DNA from: an uncultured Bacilli bacterium
GTDB lineage: Bacteria; Bacillota_I; Bacilli_A; RF39; UBA660
Assembly (NCBI GenBank): GCA_934132915.1
Contig: CAKPAK010000009.1
Location: 1 to 27,068 of the forward strand
DNA: 27,068 nt
Direction of reading: 5' to 3'
Shown: positions 14,288-22,846 of the stretch, in pieces
Layout of the letters: every line of letters begins with the position of its first letter
Position numbering within the stretch: position 1 is the stretch's first letter
The notes under the pieces: model-generated
Seen by the model: only the letters and a program-made list of their open reading frames with translations
Told to the model about the DNA's origin: nothing
Database searches by the model: none
Translations under genes and position numbers: made by a program

Positions 14288-15475
14288 CTATAATAAATTT
14301 TTGTAAGTTTTTGGTTGTTCTTTTTGAATTTTTAACGTAAATGTTTTTTCCACAGTTTCTGTTAATAAGTCTTCAAAATCAAATTTTGCTTCTTCTAAAT
14401 GGCATTTTTCTAACGCTGGATGAATTACAGGGTGCTTTGGTACAAAAACAGTACAACAATCTTCAAATGGTAAAATGCTGGTAGTATACGTATCAATTTT
14501 TTTAGCGATATCAATAATTTCTAATTTATCAAGGCAGCTAACTGGACGAATAATTGGCAAGTTAGTAACAGCGTTGATGACTTGCATGCTTTGTAAAGTC
14601 TGACTTGCTACTTGTCCTATAGATTCTCCATTGATGATAGCATAAGCTTGATATTGCTGACATAACTTTTCCATAATACGATACATCATTCGGCGCATAA
14701 TGGTGATAACATAATTAGGACTTACTTGTTTATAAATTTCTTCTTGAATTTTTGTAAATGGCACGATGTGTAATTTGATTTCTTGTGTGTAATTTGCTAA
14801 TTTTTGCGTTAATGTTATTACTTTTTGTCTTGCTTCTAAACTTGTATGAGGAATAGCTTCAAAGTAAACTGCTTCTAATTGGATTCCTCTTTTCATCGCT
14901 AGATAACCTGCTACTGGCGAATCAATACCACCACTTAACATTAACATTCCTGTTGGTTGGGTTCCTACTGGATAACCGCCTAAACCTTTATAAGCGTTAT
15001 AATAAATATATGTTTCTTTTTTAGTGATTTCTACATGAGCTGTTAATTGAGGATTATGAACATCCACTGTTATATTGGGAACTTTTTTTAAAATAATGCC
15101 ACCAAATAATGGTGCTAATTCATCACTTCGATAAGGAAATGTTTTATCACTTCTTTTTACGTCCACTTTAAATGTTTGAAAATTTTCTTTTAAAATCGTT
15201 TCAGCTAAATCCTTCTTGATTTCTTCTAAATCATTTGGAACAACATAAGCAACATGGTATTTATGAATCCCAAAAATCGTTTTGATTGCTGTTAAAATAT
15301 CTTCTTTTTCTTCTTCTATAAAATGGATGTACATTCTAGCATAATCTTCAGAAATCGTCACATGATAAGGTTGTAGCTTTTGCGTAATATTTTTTGTTAA
15401 TGTTTTTACAAAAAAATTTCTATTTCCTTTTTTGGTAGTCATTTCTCCATATTTAATCAGTATAATTTGTTCCAT
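14288..15475 (-). CDS. thiI: tRNA 4-thiouridine synthetase
   Basis: 395 aa, the short Bacillus-type ThiI without a rhodanese domain. It adenylates U8 of tRNA and inserts sulfur taken from a dedicated cysteine desulfurase. N-terminal ferredoxin-like and THUMP domains cover about 1-165. The PP-loop motif SGGIDSPVAGYLAMKRG is at about 180-196 (ATP binding), followed by INGESIGQVASQTLQS (near 265-280) and PFEDCCTVFVPKHP (near 335-348) with the family cysteines. The ATG at 15475 lies 23 nt inside the end of the nifS gene, so the two are coupled, as nifZ-thiI are in B. subtilis. In short ThiI proteins NifZ hands over sulfur directly. No terminator is obvious after the stop. Confidence 0.96.
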   Translation of the reverse strand: MEQIILIKYGEMTTKKGNRNFFVKTLTKNITQKLQPYHVTISEDYARMYIHFIEEEKEDILTAIKTIFGIHKYHVAYVVPNDLEEIKKDLAETILKENFQTFKVDVKRSDKTFPYRSDELAPLFGGIILKKVPNITVDVHNPQLTAHVEITKKETYIYYNAYKGLGGYPVGTQPTGMLMLSGGIDSPVAGYLAMKRGIQLEAVYFEAIPHTSLEARQKVITLTQKLANYTQEIKLHIVPFTKIQEEIYKQVSPNYVITIMRRMMYRIMEKLCQQYQAYAIINGESIGQVASQTLQSMQVINAVTNLPIIRPVSCLDKLEIIDIAKKIDTYTTSILPFEDCCTVFVPKHPVIHPALEKCHLEEAKFDFEDLLTETVEKTFTLKIQKEQPKTYKNLL

Positions 15476-16580
15476 TTGTTAGTATTTCCTCTCTTAATAT
15501 TTTTATGAATGTTTCTACTTCTTGTTGTTTGGTCATAGAAGATAGACCAATTCGAAGTGAACTTTTGGCTATATCTTTTTCTTTTCCTAAGGCAAGAAGT
15601 GTTTTAGAATAGGTATTTTTTGAAGAACACGCAGTATTTGTAGATATATAGATTCCATGTGCTTCTAGACGATGAATCATTGTTTCTGGTTTTTGATTTG
15701 GAATACTAAAATTAATAATATAAGGTGAATCTTCCTCTTTTGAATTTAGGTTGATATTTGGTATTTTTATTAATTCTTTTCTTAAATAGCAATTCAGTTG
15801 TTTTACATGTTGATAAGATTCTTTTTGATTTTCTAAAGCTAAACGTAGTGCTTTTGCTAAAGAGGCAATTAATGCAACAGATGGTGTTCCGGCACGATAA
15901 TTACTTTGACTTGTGCCGCCATGAATGAGTGGTGTTAGATTTACTTTTTCTTTTTTGATTAAGCAAGCTATTCCTTTTAAGCCAAAAAATTTATGGGCAC
16001 TAAAAGTAAACAGATCAATATTTTCTAAATCTACTGGTATTTTACCAACACTTTGTGTTCCATCTACATGAAAAAAAGTTTTGGGATATTTTTTTATTAA
16101 TTTACCAATACTTGTAATATCTTGAATAATTCCAGTTTCACTATTTACATGTTGAATCGTAACAAGTACAGGTTCTTTTTGAAGTAATTTTTCTAACTCA
16201 TCTAATTTGATATGACCAGTTTCATCAAGTGGTGTAAACAAAACTTCTGCTTCTTCTACTGCTTGAATGGTTTCTAATACAGAAGCATGTTCTAATGGTG
16301 TGGTAATGACTAATTTATTTCTTTTTTTATAAAAAGATAGAATTCCTTTAATGGCTAGGTTATTTGATTCACTTGAACTGCTGGTAAAAATAATTTCATT
16401 TGGTTTTACTTTGAGTAAATTTGCTACTTGGCTTGTTGCTTCTTCCATTAATTTTTTACTTTGCAATCCTAATAGATGAATGGAATTTGGGTTACCAATA
16501 AATTGTTTGGTTACTTGTATAAATGTTTCTAGTACTTCTTCTTTCACTTCTGTTGTTGCCGTATTATCTAAATATATCAT
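15453..16580 (-). CDS. Cysteine desulfurase (NifZ/IscS-like) serving ThiI
   Basis: 375 aa, class V aminotransferase fold with PLP. YLDNTATT at 3-10 is the N-terminal signature. SSSSESNNLAIKG (about 67-79) contacts the cofactor phosphate. The PLP lysine is in FSAHKFFGLKG (about 190-200). The catalytic cysteine lies in STNTACSSKN (about 313-322), whose short loop and position suit a group I or NifZ-type enzyme. It converts cysteine to alanine and holds persulfide sulfur. Overlap with thiI makes it the sulfur donor for 4-thiouridine. The upstream RBS (GGGGAAG) is unusual but usable, and the promoter is an extended -10 at 16608-16616. A wider role in Fe-S cluster assembly cannot be excluded. Confidence 0.94.
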   Translation of the reverse strand: MIYLDNTATTEVKEEVLETFIQVTKQFIGNPNSIHLLGLQSKKLMEEATSQVANLLKVKPNEIIFTSSSSESNNLAIKGILSFYKKRNKLVITTPLEHASVLETIQAVEEAEVLFTPLDETGHIKLDELEKLLQKEPVLVTIQHVNSETGIIQDITSIGKLIKKYPKTFFHVDGTQSVGKIPVDLENIDLFTFSAHKFFGLKGIACLIKKEKVNLTPLIHGGTSQSNYRAGTPSVALIASLAKALRLALENQKESYQHVKQLNCYLRKELIKIPNINLNSKEEDSPYIINFSIPNQKPETMIHRLEAHGIYISTNTACSSKNTYSKTLLALGKEKDIAKSSLRIGLSSMTKQQEVETFIKILREEILTNGTNYTD

Positions 16581-16607
16581 GATTACTTCCCCGTTTCTTT
16601 CCTGCCT

Positions 16608-16616
16608 ATTATATCA
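16608..16616 (-). promoter_or_regulatory. extended -10 promoter of nifS-thiI
   Basis: TGATATAAT (16616-16608, minus strand) is a perfect TATAAT with the TGn extension, about 28 nt before the start codon. The -35 region (TGTATT) is weak. Confidence 0.6.
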
Positions 16617-16670
16617 TAAGCGCGATAGGAAATACATCTTTTTTCAAGAATTTTATTTGGCTTTATGGAC

Positions 16671-16695
16671 AAAAAAAGTGACATGCATCACTTTT
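16671..16695 (-). terminator. terminator of the nrdD-nrdG-dut operon
   Basis: AAAAGTGA (16695-16688), 6-nt loop TGCATG, TCACTTTT (16681-16674) on the minus strand, with the T-run continuing to 16671. It starts 6 nt after the dut stop codon. Confidence 0.88.
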
Positions 16696-16700
16696 CATTT

Positions 16701-17138
16701 TTATTTTGTTCCTGTTGAACCAAAGCCGCCAGTGCCTCTTTTTGTTTCTTCTAATGTTTTGGTTTCTACAAATTCTGCTTTTAAATAAGGTGTAATGACA
16801 AGCTGTGCAATTCGATCAGCTGGTGCTATTGTTTTTGCTTCTTCAGATTGATTATAAAGAGCAACCATGATTTCTCCACGATAATCTGCATCAATTACGC
16901 CTACTTTATTGGCTGGTGCTAAACCTTGTTTGCAAGCCAAACTGCTTCTTGCATAAATTAGACCAACATATCCTTCTGGTATAGCCATAGCAAGTCCTGT
17001 GGGAATTAGCTTAGTTTGTCCTTTTTCGATTGTTATTTCTTCTTCTATGCAAGCATATAAATCACATCCAGCACTGTATGGGGTGGCATAAAAAGGGACT
17101 TTAGCATTTTCATTTAATTTTTTGATTTGAACATTCAT
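16701..17138 (-). CDS. dut: dUTP diphosphatase (trimeric dUTPase)
   Basis: 145 aa, standard for homotrimeric dUTPases. It hydrolyses dUTP to dUMP, which keeps uracil out of DNA and supplies the dTMP precursor. All five motifs are present: SAGCDLYAC (about 22-30), ARSSLA (about 64-69), VIDADYRGEI (about 80-89, with catalytic Asp), ADRIAQLVI (about 106-114), and the P-loop-like RGTGGFGSTG at the C-terminus (about 134-143), which closes over the active site. It is third in the nrdD-nrdG-dut operon (17-nt gap after nrdG, RBS TAGGAAA). That groups it with anaerobic dNTP supply. It is not phage-like in context. Confidence 0.96.
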   Translation of the reverse strand: MNVQIKKLNENAKVPFYATPYSAGCDLYACIEEEITIEKGQTKLIPTGLAMAIPEGYVGLIYARSSLACKQGLAPANKVGVIDADYRGEIMVALYNQSEEAKTIAPADRIAQLVITPYLKAEFVETKTLEETKRGTGGFGSTGTK

Positions 17139-17155
17139 ATTTTTCCTACTTTCTA

Positions 17156-17734
17156 TTATTGTTGTTCTTGTGGTTGAAGATTTGCTTTTATCTTTTTCGC
17201 TTCTTTATAAATTTCACTATTATCAATATATAAAATGATCTCTTGTTTGTCTAGAGTTTTTGGTACATCGATAATTCTTTGGTTAGCACTTCCAACGTAA
17301 TGTAGTTTTGTTTCTGCTTGAGATAGGATAAATTTTCCTTCTAGCAAGACATCAATATGTTCTAAAATATCTTTTAAATCATTATCATTTGGTAGTTGTT
17401 CCATCAACTCTTCCCAAGTGTATCCTGTATAACACCAGATGGTTTTTTCAGGATAATTTTCTTTGACATTTAAAACAACATTTCGAATCATGGGACGATT
17501 ATTTAAAAAAAGGGGATCTCCACCAGACAAGGTTAAGCCACTACACCAATCTTGCTTTAGTTCTTGATAAATTTCTTCCAAGGCTTTTTCATCAAATGGT
17601 ACTCCATCGTTTGGATCCCAAGTTAGAGCATTTTGACATCCAGGACATTTATGAGAACAACCACTTACCCATAATACAGTTCGTAAGCCTTCTCCATTTA
17701 ACATATCTGCTTTGGTAATATTATGATATTTCAT
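17156..17734 (-). CDS. nrdG: Anaerobic ribonucleotide reductase activating enzyme
   Basis: 192 aa radical-SAM protein. Its [4Fe-4S] cluster is bound by the cysteines of GCSHKCPGC (about 26-34, CX3CX2C). The SAM-binding loop GLTLSGGDPL is at about 71-80. It uses S-adenosylmethionine to abstract a hydrogen from the C-terminal glycine of NrdD, making the glycyl radical. The start codon overlaps the nrdD stop (TAATG), so translation is coupled. The C-terminal tail (about 150-192) is a little longer than in E. coli NrdG. An open question is whether it also interacts with the 662-aa NrdD-like protein, which has no glycine radical site to activate. Confidence 0.96.
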   Translation of the reverse strand: MKYHNITKADMLNGEGLRTVLWVSGCSHKCPGCQNALTWDPNDGVPFDEKALEEIYQELKQDWCSGLTLSGGDPLFLNNRPMIRNVVLNVKENYPEKTIWCYTGYTWEELMEQLPNDNDLKDILEHIDVLLEGKFILSQAETKLHYVGSANQRIIDVPKTLDKQEIILYIDNSEIYKEAKKIKANLQPQEQQ

Positions 17735-19905
17735 TACATGCTCTTCCTTTCTTTAATTTCTGCCATTTTCGCTTTATTCAATCTTGTATCACCATGAACT
17801 CTTGAATAAGATAAGTAACCATTCATTCGATCAATTTTGGTTAAATCAGTGCTTCCACATTCCGGGCAAACATCCATATCAAGTTCTTCATGACCACAAT
17901 GGTTACAATAAGCAAGTGATAAGTTGACTCCTTCATAGAATCCTTTTTTCATAGCACGTTTTAAATAGGTTTTCATTGCTTGACGATTGTAGTTTAGGTT
18001 ATAACGTACGTATTGAATTCTTCCACCTTTAAATAGTTCCCAAAATCTGCCTTCTAGATCTTGTTTTTGAATTCCTGTTATATCTTCCCAAACACCACAG
18101 TGGAAACTATTAGATACATATTCTCTATCTGAAACACCTTTAATGATTCCATACTTCTTTCTAAATTGTTCTACTTGTGTTCCGCAAAGACTTTCAGCTG
18201 GCGTTCCATAGATTGCATATAAGATATTATCTTCTTTTTTATACTCTTGTGTTTTATCATTGATATATTTCATTACTTCAAGAGCAAAGGCACCATCTTC
18301 TACTAAACTTTTACCATTATATAATTCTTGTAGTTCATTTAGTGCTGTAATTCCAAAAGAAGCAGTGGATGATTTTAGTAGTGGTTCAATTGATTCATTT
18401 GGTTTTAAGTGCCCGCCATAAAAGCCACCTTCACAATATGCTAAAGGGTTCGTAGAGGCTTTTTTCTTCGCTAAGTAGTGATAAGTACGAATATGAATTT
18501 TACGAATCATTTCTAGGTAGTAATCTAATACTTCGTAAAAATCTTTTTGTTCTTCTTTGGCTTTTGCTAGGATCATCGGTAAATTTAAAGAAATAGCACC
18601 AATATTGAAGCGTCCAATAAATACTGGTTTATCTTCTTCATCTAATGGATACATACCACCTTTTTCATACCATGGTGATAAAAAGGCTCTACAACCCATC
18701 GGACTAACAACACGACCATATTTTTTATACATTTCTGGAACATATCCTTCTCCTGTTAAAGATAGATAATCTGGATACATAGTTTGAGAACTACAAGTTA
18801 GGGCAGTTTCAAAAACGTGTTCTAATTTTTTTCCTTCACCGTGTAAGTTTTCATCATATAGGAAGACAAGTTTTGGAAATAAAGTTGGTTTTTTAAATCC
18901 TGGTTTACCTTGACCAATACGGTGTGTGTTTAAAATAACTTCACTAATCATTTGACCAAACGGATCTTGTTCAATACCAAAGGTAAATGTTACAAAAGGA
19001 TAGTCTCCTCTTGATGATCCAACACTGTTTAATTTATATTCAATTCCTTGATAGCCTTGTTCACATTCTCTTTTGGTTTTTTTCATTGCATATTCATGGG
19101 CTTTTTCTGGTTCTTCATGGCCGATAATTTCTTGATATTCATCATAATATTTTTGATAAGTTTTTTTGGCATAAGGTGTTAAAATGGTATCTACTTCTGG
19201 AACAGTAAATCCACCATATTGCATTGCTGCTGTATTGATAATAACATCCCCCATGACATCAAAAGCAGTATCTAGTGTTTTCGGTTCGTTATACCAAAGA
19301 TTTCCCATTTCAAAGCCATCTTTCATTACTGCTCCTACATCACAAAGGCAACAATTCATTGTATCTCTTCTAGCACTCATATCATGAACATAGATATATC
19401 CATCATCACAAGCTTCTACTTCTGCTTTCGTTAGGAAAAACTTTTTGTATAATTCTTTATTTAAATTACCATATACTAAACTTCTTTGTGTGGATACTAG
19501 AGCACTATCTGTATTAGAATTTTCTTTGTCTCCAATATAGTTAATGGCTTGGGCTTTTTTATATACTTTATCTAAGATATGAACGAAGTCATTTTTATAA
19601 TTACGATATTCACGATAACTTTTTGCTACTAATGGATTTACTTTTTCTAGGGCTGTTTCTACGCAGTTGTGAATTTGGCTTACTTGGGCATCACTTGTTT
19701 GATTAGATAGTAGGTCAATTACAATTTGAACCACTTCATTTTTCGCATCTTCTGTTAGATCAACCATTACTCTTTCAGCACTTTTTTCAATTGCTGCTTT
19801 TATTTTTTCTCCATCAAAGGCCTGACGAGTTCCATTTTTTTTAATAATATAAATTTTTGGATTGGTATATCCTTTCTGTTCTTTTTTTTCTTTTTGTTTT
19901 GTCAT
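17734..19905 (-). CDS. nrdD: Class III anaerobic ribonucleoside-triphosphate reductase
   Basis: 723 aa from the ATG at 19905 (GAGGTG 7 nt upstream; an upstream in-frame GTG lies inside the RBS). It reduces NTPs to dNTPs without oxygen. The ATP-cone allosteric domain covers about 17-105 (IIKKNGTRQAFDGEKI). The barrel carries HDMSARRDTMNCCLC with cysteines at 185, 186 and 188 (region of the radical-relay Cys79 of T4). PMGCRAFLSPW supplies the thiyl-radical Cys290 equivalent, and FNIGAISLNLP follows. The C-terminal zinc ribbon uses C667, C670, C680 and C683. The glycyl-radical loop is RMNGYL with Gly696. The residue before the glycine is Asn, where E. coli and T4 have Cys. A possible -10 (TATAAT, 19943-19938) lies upstream without a good -35. 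Oxygen-independent DNA synthesis implies an anaerobe. Confidence 0.97.
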   Translation of the reverse strand: MTKQKEKKEQKGYTNPKIYIIKKNGTRQAFDGEKIKAAIEKSAERVMVDLTEDAKNEVVQIVIDLLSNQTSDAQVSQIHNCVETALEKVNPLVAKSYREYRNYKNDFVHILDKVYKKAQAINYIGDKENSNTDSALVSTQRSLVYGNLNKELYKKFFLTKAEVEACDDGYIYVHDMSARRDTMNCCLCDVGAVMKDGFEMGNLWYNEPKTLDTAFDVMGDVIINTAAMQYGGFTVPEVDTILTPYAKKTYQKYYDEYQEIIGHEEPEKAHEYAMKKTKRECEQGYQGIEYKLNSVGSSRGDYPFVTFTFGIEQDPFGQMISEVILNTHRIGQGKPGFKKPTLFPKLVFLYDENLHGEGKKLEHVFETALTCSSQTMYPDYLSLTGEGYVPEMYKKYGRVVSPMGCRAFLSPWYEKGGMYPLDEEDKPVFIGRFNIGAISLNLPMILAKAKEEQKDFYEVLDYYLEMIRKIHIRTYHYLAKKKASTNPLAYCEGGFYGGHLKPNESIEPLLKSSTASFGITALNELQELYNGKSLVEDGAFALEVMKYINDKTQEYKKEDNILYAIYGTPAESLCGTQVEQFRKKYGIIKGVSDREYVSNSFHCGVWEDITGIQKQDLEGRFWELFKGGRIQYVRYNLNYNRQAMKTYLKRAMKKGFYEGVNLSLAYCNHCGHEELDMDVCPECGSTDLTKIDRMNGYLSYSRVHGDTRLNKAKMAEIKERKSM

Positions 19906-20195
19906 GCATCTACACCTCACTTATTTTGCATAATTCAATTATACGGCGTCAGCATGTTTTTTTCTAGTGTTTTTTCTTCTTTTTAATTATTTTTTTTAAT
20001 TTTACATTTTATTTTTGCTTTTAAAAAACATTTTTCTATTTTTGGTATTTTCTTTCTTTTTTCTTTGTTTATCAATACTTTTTTATATTTTTTTAGAAAT
20101 ATTTTTTTATATGTTTTTTTGGCATATTCTTTATTTTTATTGATTGTTCAACAAAAAAACGCTATAATGAATAGTGTAATAGGAGGCGTAAATAT
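19906..20195. other. T-rich divergent region between nrdD and the NrdD-like gene
   Basis: 290 bp without a supported gene. The plus strand is extremely T-rich from about 19958 to 20140 with repeated T5-T9 runs, giving a strongly curved or flexible low-complexity block. The left end holds the putative nrdD -10 (19943-19938) and the right end the 20140-20168 promoter. Two TAGTGT half-sites (19965-19970 and near 20173-20178) resemble half of the NrdR box, but neither has a full palindrome. No hairpin riboswitch is recognised. Confidence 0.55.
20140..20168 (+). promoter_or_regulatory. promoter of the NrdD-like gene
   Basis: TTGATT (20140-20145), 17-nt spacer, perfect TATAAT (20163-20168). The RBS AGGAGG follows near 20181-20186. 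The strength of both elements argues that the gene is expressed. Confidence 0.85.
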
Positions 20196-22184
20196 ATGCA
20201 GTTATTTGACAGTCTAGTTGTTGTCAAAAGAAGTGGTCAACGTACATCGTTTCAAGGAGAAAAAATAGCAATTGCTATTCAAAAGGCTTTTGATTCTATC
20301 GATATTCCTTATATGGATGAAGATGTCAATAAAATTTATGAACAAGTTTTAAAAAAAATCAGTTGTTCTTATGAAGGTAGAAAAACTATTAATATAGAAA
20401 ATATTCAAGATATTATTGAGGATACTTTAAAAGAAGAGAATTTTTTAGATGTTTACCAAGCTTTTTCAACGTACCGAAATCATCGAAGTGCTTCTAGAAA
20501 GGCTTTCGTCACAAAACAACAGCATAAGTTTTTAAAAGCTATCGAATCGCTTGGCCTTACAAATTTAGTAGAGGACACAAGAAGTGCTCATCAATTACTA
20601 GAAAAATTTGGTGCTACTATCTCATTTGAATTTGCGAAAGCTTATTTATTAGATAGTAAAATTACAAGGGCACATGATAGCGGACTTTTTTATTTTCATT
20701 CTATTGAAAGTATGCCGATGGGATCAATTGAAAACTTGGAAATTATTTTAGCAGATTTAGAAAAGCTTGACACACCAATTGGTAGAGCACTTGATAAGCA
20801 AAGAAATATATATCCTTATCTCATGCAAGTTATCAAGTTAGTTGATTATGCTGCCAATGAACTTTATGGTGGAATTACTTTTCCTTGCTTTGACAAAGAT
20901 TTAGAAAGAATCTTAAAAAAGCATTTACAAGATACATTGATAAATTCTATTCAGCAATATGAACAATTACATGAACTTAGTGGATTTTCTTATTTTGAAG
21001 CTTTAGAAACTTCTATTGGAGCAATCGATTCTATTGATGATATTCCAAATTTACTTAATCAGCAATTTAAAACGAAGCCAAAGTTACTGTTAGATTTACA
21101 ATTTTTGTTTCAATCTACCATGAAACAGGTAGAAAAAGACTGTTATGAAGCGATCAATACTTTTATTAAAGATTTACCATCAATTGAATTTGGTATTAAT
21201 TTTGGTACTAGTACGTCAACGCTTGGGAGAATGGTTAGTTTTTCAATAATGAAAACAATTTCTAATAGAGAAAATATTCAATACTTTTTCCAGGTAAAGG
21301 ATGGTATCTCTTGGAAAGAGTGTGATCCAAATTATGATATTTTTCAAGCTTATCAAAATATACTTGATACACCAGCTTGTTATCTTAGTTTTTTAGATGC
21401 TTGTTTTAATCAGCTAGAACAAGGGGAAATTTGTTATTTTAATCATGGGAAACGAGTTATTGATGACAATACAACAATTGAGAAAAAGATGGTTGGAGGG
21501 AAAGGAAATCTTGCCACAGTATCTATTAACTTAGTTCGACTTGCCCTTAATTGTCAAAAGGAAGCCGCTTCTACAAAGAAACGTGTATTTTATCAAAAGC
21601 TTGATCAAACATTAACGCTTGCCAAAGATGCTTTATTAACAAGATTTGAATTGCAGTGTAACAAAAAATGTATGAATTTTCCTATTCTTTACAAAGAGGG
21701 ATTGTGGCATGATGGCGAAAAAATTAAACCAAATGAGCGATTAAGAAAATTATGGAAACATGGGAGTTTAACTATTCAATTTTGTGGATTGATGGAAACT
21801 ATTCAATTACTTTCTGAAAACAAAACAAATGATATGGATAAAATGGCAATTGAACTAGTACAATTTATGCGAAAAAAAATTGATCAATTTGGCGAAGAAA
21901 ATAATTTGAACTTTTCTTTATCTGCTACTGATTTTGATTTTATTTCTAGTGAATTTAAAAAACAAGATACTGCTATTTTTGGTAAAATTCATTCTATTAC
22001 CGATAAAGATGCTTACTGTAGAAATGATGAAATGCCTTTTTCCTTAGAAACAATTGGTAAATTGGAAACTTATCTAAATGGTGGACATGCTATTACATTA
22101 ACGGTTGATAAAGGCCAAATAAAAAAAATAATTGAAGAAGCGAAAAAATACAATATTGGTTGTTTAAGATTACAAGTAAAATAG
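20196..22184 (+). CDS. NrdD-like protein with ATP-cone but no zinc ribbon or glycyl-radical loop
   Basis: 662 aa. Residues about 8-98 form an ATP-cone (VVKRSGQRTSFQGEKIAIAI). The rest follows NrdD in order: AHDSGLFYFHS at 159-169 (NrdD: VHDMSARRDT), LYGGITFP at 223-230 (NrdD: QYGGFTVP), DLPSIEFGINFGTSTSTLGRM at 326-346 (NrdD: DYPFVTFTFG and on), GKGNLATVSINL at 435-446 (NrdD: FNIGAISLNL), and LNGGHAITL near 634 just before the end. NrdD proteins continue from this point into four zinc cysteines and the glycyl loop; this protein stops. The relay-cysteine region reads MPMGSIEN with no cysteine. A candidate active-site cysteine is C413 (GEICYFN) or C395, but alignment by eye is uncertain. It has a strong promoter, RBS AGGAGG and an immediate terminator, with no hidden C-terminus downstream. 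So it is probably a deliberate shorter protein: a regulator, decoy or partner of NrdD. Confidence 0.8.
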   Translation: MQLFDSLVVVKRSGQRTSFQGEKIAIAIQKAFDSIDIPYMDEDVNKIYEQVLKKISCSYEGRKTINIENIQDIIEDTLKEENFLDVYQAFSTYRNHRSASRKAFVTKQQHKFLKAIESLGLTNLVEDTRSAHQLLEKFGATISFEFAKAYLLDSKITRAHDSGLFYFHSIESMPMGSIENLEIILADLEKLDTPIGRALDKQRNIYPYLMQVIKLVDYAANELYGGITFPCFDKDLERILKKHLQDTLINSIQQYEQLHELSGFSYFEALETSIGAIDSIDDIPNLLNQQFKTKPKLLLDLQFLFQSTMKQVEKDCYEAINTFIKDLPSIEFGINFGTSTSTLGRMVSFSIMKTISNRENIQYFFQVKDGISWKECDPNYDIFQAYQNILDTPACYLSFLDACFNQLEQGEICYFNHGKRVIDDNTTIEKKMVGGKGNLATVSINLVRLALNCQKEAASTKKRVFYQKLDQTLTLAKDALLTRFELQCNKKCMNFPILYKEGLWHDGEKIKPNERLRKLWKHGSLTIQFCGLMETIQLLSENKTNDMDKMAIELVQFMRKKIDQFGEENNLNFSLSATDFDFISSEFKKQDTAIFGKIHSITDKDAYCRNDEMPFSLETIGKLETYLNGGHAITLTVDKGQIKKIIEEAKKYNIGCLRLQVK

Positions 22185-22214
22185 TGACCACATTTCATGA
22201 TCACTATTTTTTTA
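22178..22214. terminator. bidirectional terminator between the NrdD-like and flavodoxin genes
   Basis: AAATAGTGA (near 22179-22187) and TCACTATTT (22201-22209) enclose a 13-nt loop, with T-runs on both strands (TTTTTT on plus; TATTTTAC on minus). It serves the NrdD-like gene, whose stop lies inside it, and the convergent flavodoxin, whose stop touches it. Confidence 0.85.
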
Positions 22215-22670
22215 CTGTATCCAATTAGAAACATCTATTTTAGATTGTATACGTTTTCCATCTACAAAAGGAATGGCTGGATATTTTTCTTTCAAACTTT
22301 CAAAGCTGCCATCGACATAAGATCCACCTGATGTTACAAAAATATATACATTTTTATTTTCTAAATTATTTTCTTCTATAAAGGTATCTATGATATTTGG
22401 TTCTTTATACCACCACACTGGAAATCCTATATAAATATTTTGATAACTATCCATATTAGAGACTTTATCCTTAATACTTGGTCTTATTGTTTCATCATCT
22501 TTTTCTAAAGATGTTCTACTACTTCTATTGGTCCAATCTAAGTCTTCTTTCGTATAAGGTTGTGTTGGTATAATTTCAAACAAATCACCTTTGACTGCTT
22601 CTTTTAATTCTTGTGCTGCTTGTTTTGTTATACCAGTTGCCGAAAAGTAACAAACTAAACTTTTATCCAT
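22212..22670 (-). CDS. Flavodoxin-family protein
   Basis: 152 aa, FMN-binding flavodoxin fold (Flavodoxin_4-like). The phosphate loop is near the N-terminus: VCYFSATGITKQAAQEL (6-22, where S/T-x-T-G-x-T/K contacts FMN phosphate). The next FMN-stacking loop is GFPVWWYKEPNII (about 82-94), and the third is TSGGSYVDGS (about 113-122). It would carry electrons between redox enzymes in the cytoplasm. NrdG and other radical-SAM enzymes need a reduced flavodoxin, and this gene sits one gene away from the ribonucleotide reductase cluster. A role as their electron donor is possible but unproven; an NAD(P)H-dependent reductase-type function is an alternative. The RBS is AAAGGAAG and the promoter is at 22695-22723. 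Confidence 0.88.
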   Translation of the reverse strand: MDKSLVCYFSATGITKQAAQELKEAVKGDLFEIIPTQPYTKEDLDWTNRSSRTSLEKDDETIRPSIKDKVSNMDSYQNIYIGFPVWWYKEPNIIDTFIEENNLENKNVYIFVTSGGSYVDGSFESLKEKYPAIPFVDGKRIQSKIDVSNWIQ

Positions 22671-22694
22671 TTTTATTCTTCCTTTCTTTATTTT

Positions 22695-22723
22695 ATTTTA
22701 CATTTATCTTTTCTAATTGTAAA
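22695..22723 (-). promoter_or_regulatory. candidate flavodoxin promoter
   Basis: TTTACA (22723-22718), 17-nt spacer, TAAAAT (22700-22695, preceded by TG) on the minus strand, about 25 nt upstream of the start codon. Confidence 0.6.
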
Positions 22724-22784
22724 TAACAAGTCAGAATGATTTTACTGACATCAACTGAAAAATAAATATTTTTTTTAAATGCTA

Positions 22785-22813
22785 AAGACATTTTTCATTT
22801 TATATTATATACT
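22785..22813 (+). promoter_or_regulatory. candidate promoter of the FemAB-family gene
   Basis: AAGACA (22785-22790), 17-nt spacer, TATACT (22808-22813), followed by the RBS AAAGGATG at 22833-22840. The -35 matches consensus at four of six positions. Confidence 0.55.
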
Positions 22814-22846
22814 TAAAAGTGAATTTTAATCAAAAGGATGATAATA

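Noticed and set aside
19955..20178. NrdR boxes upstream of nrdD and the NrdD-like gene
   Set aside because: Only TAGTGT half-sites are present; the other half of the 16-bp palindrome does not match at either place.
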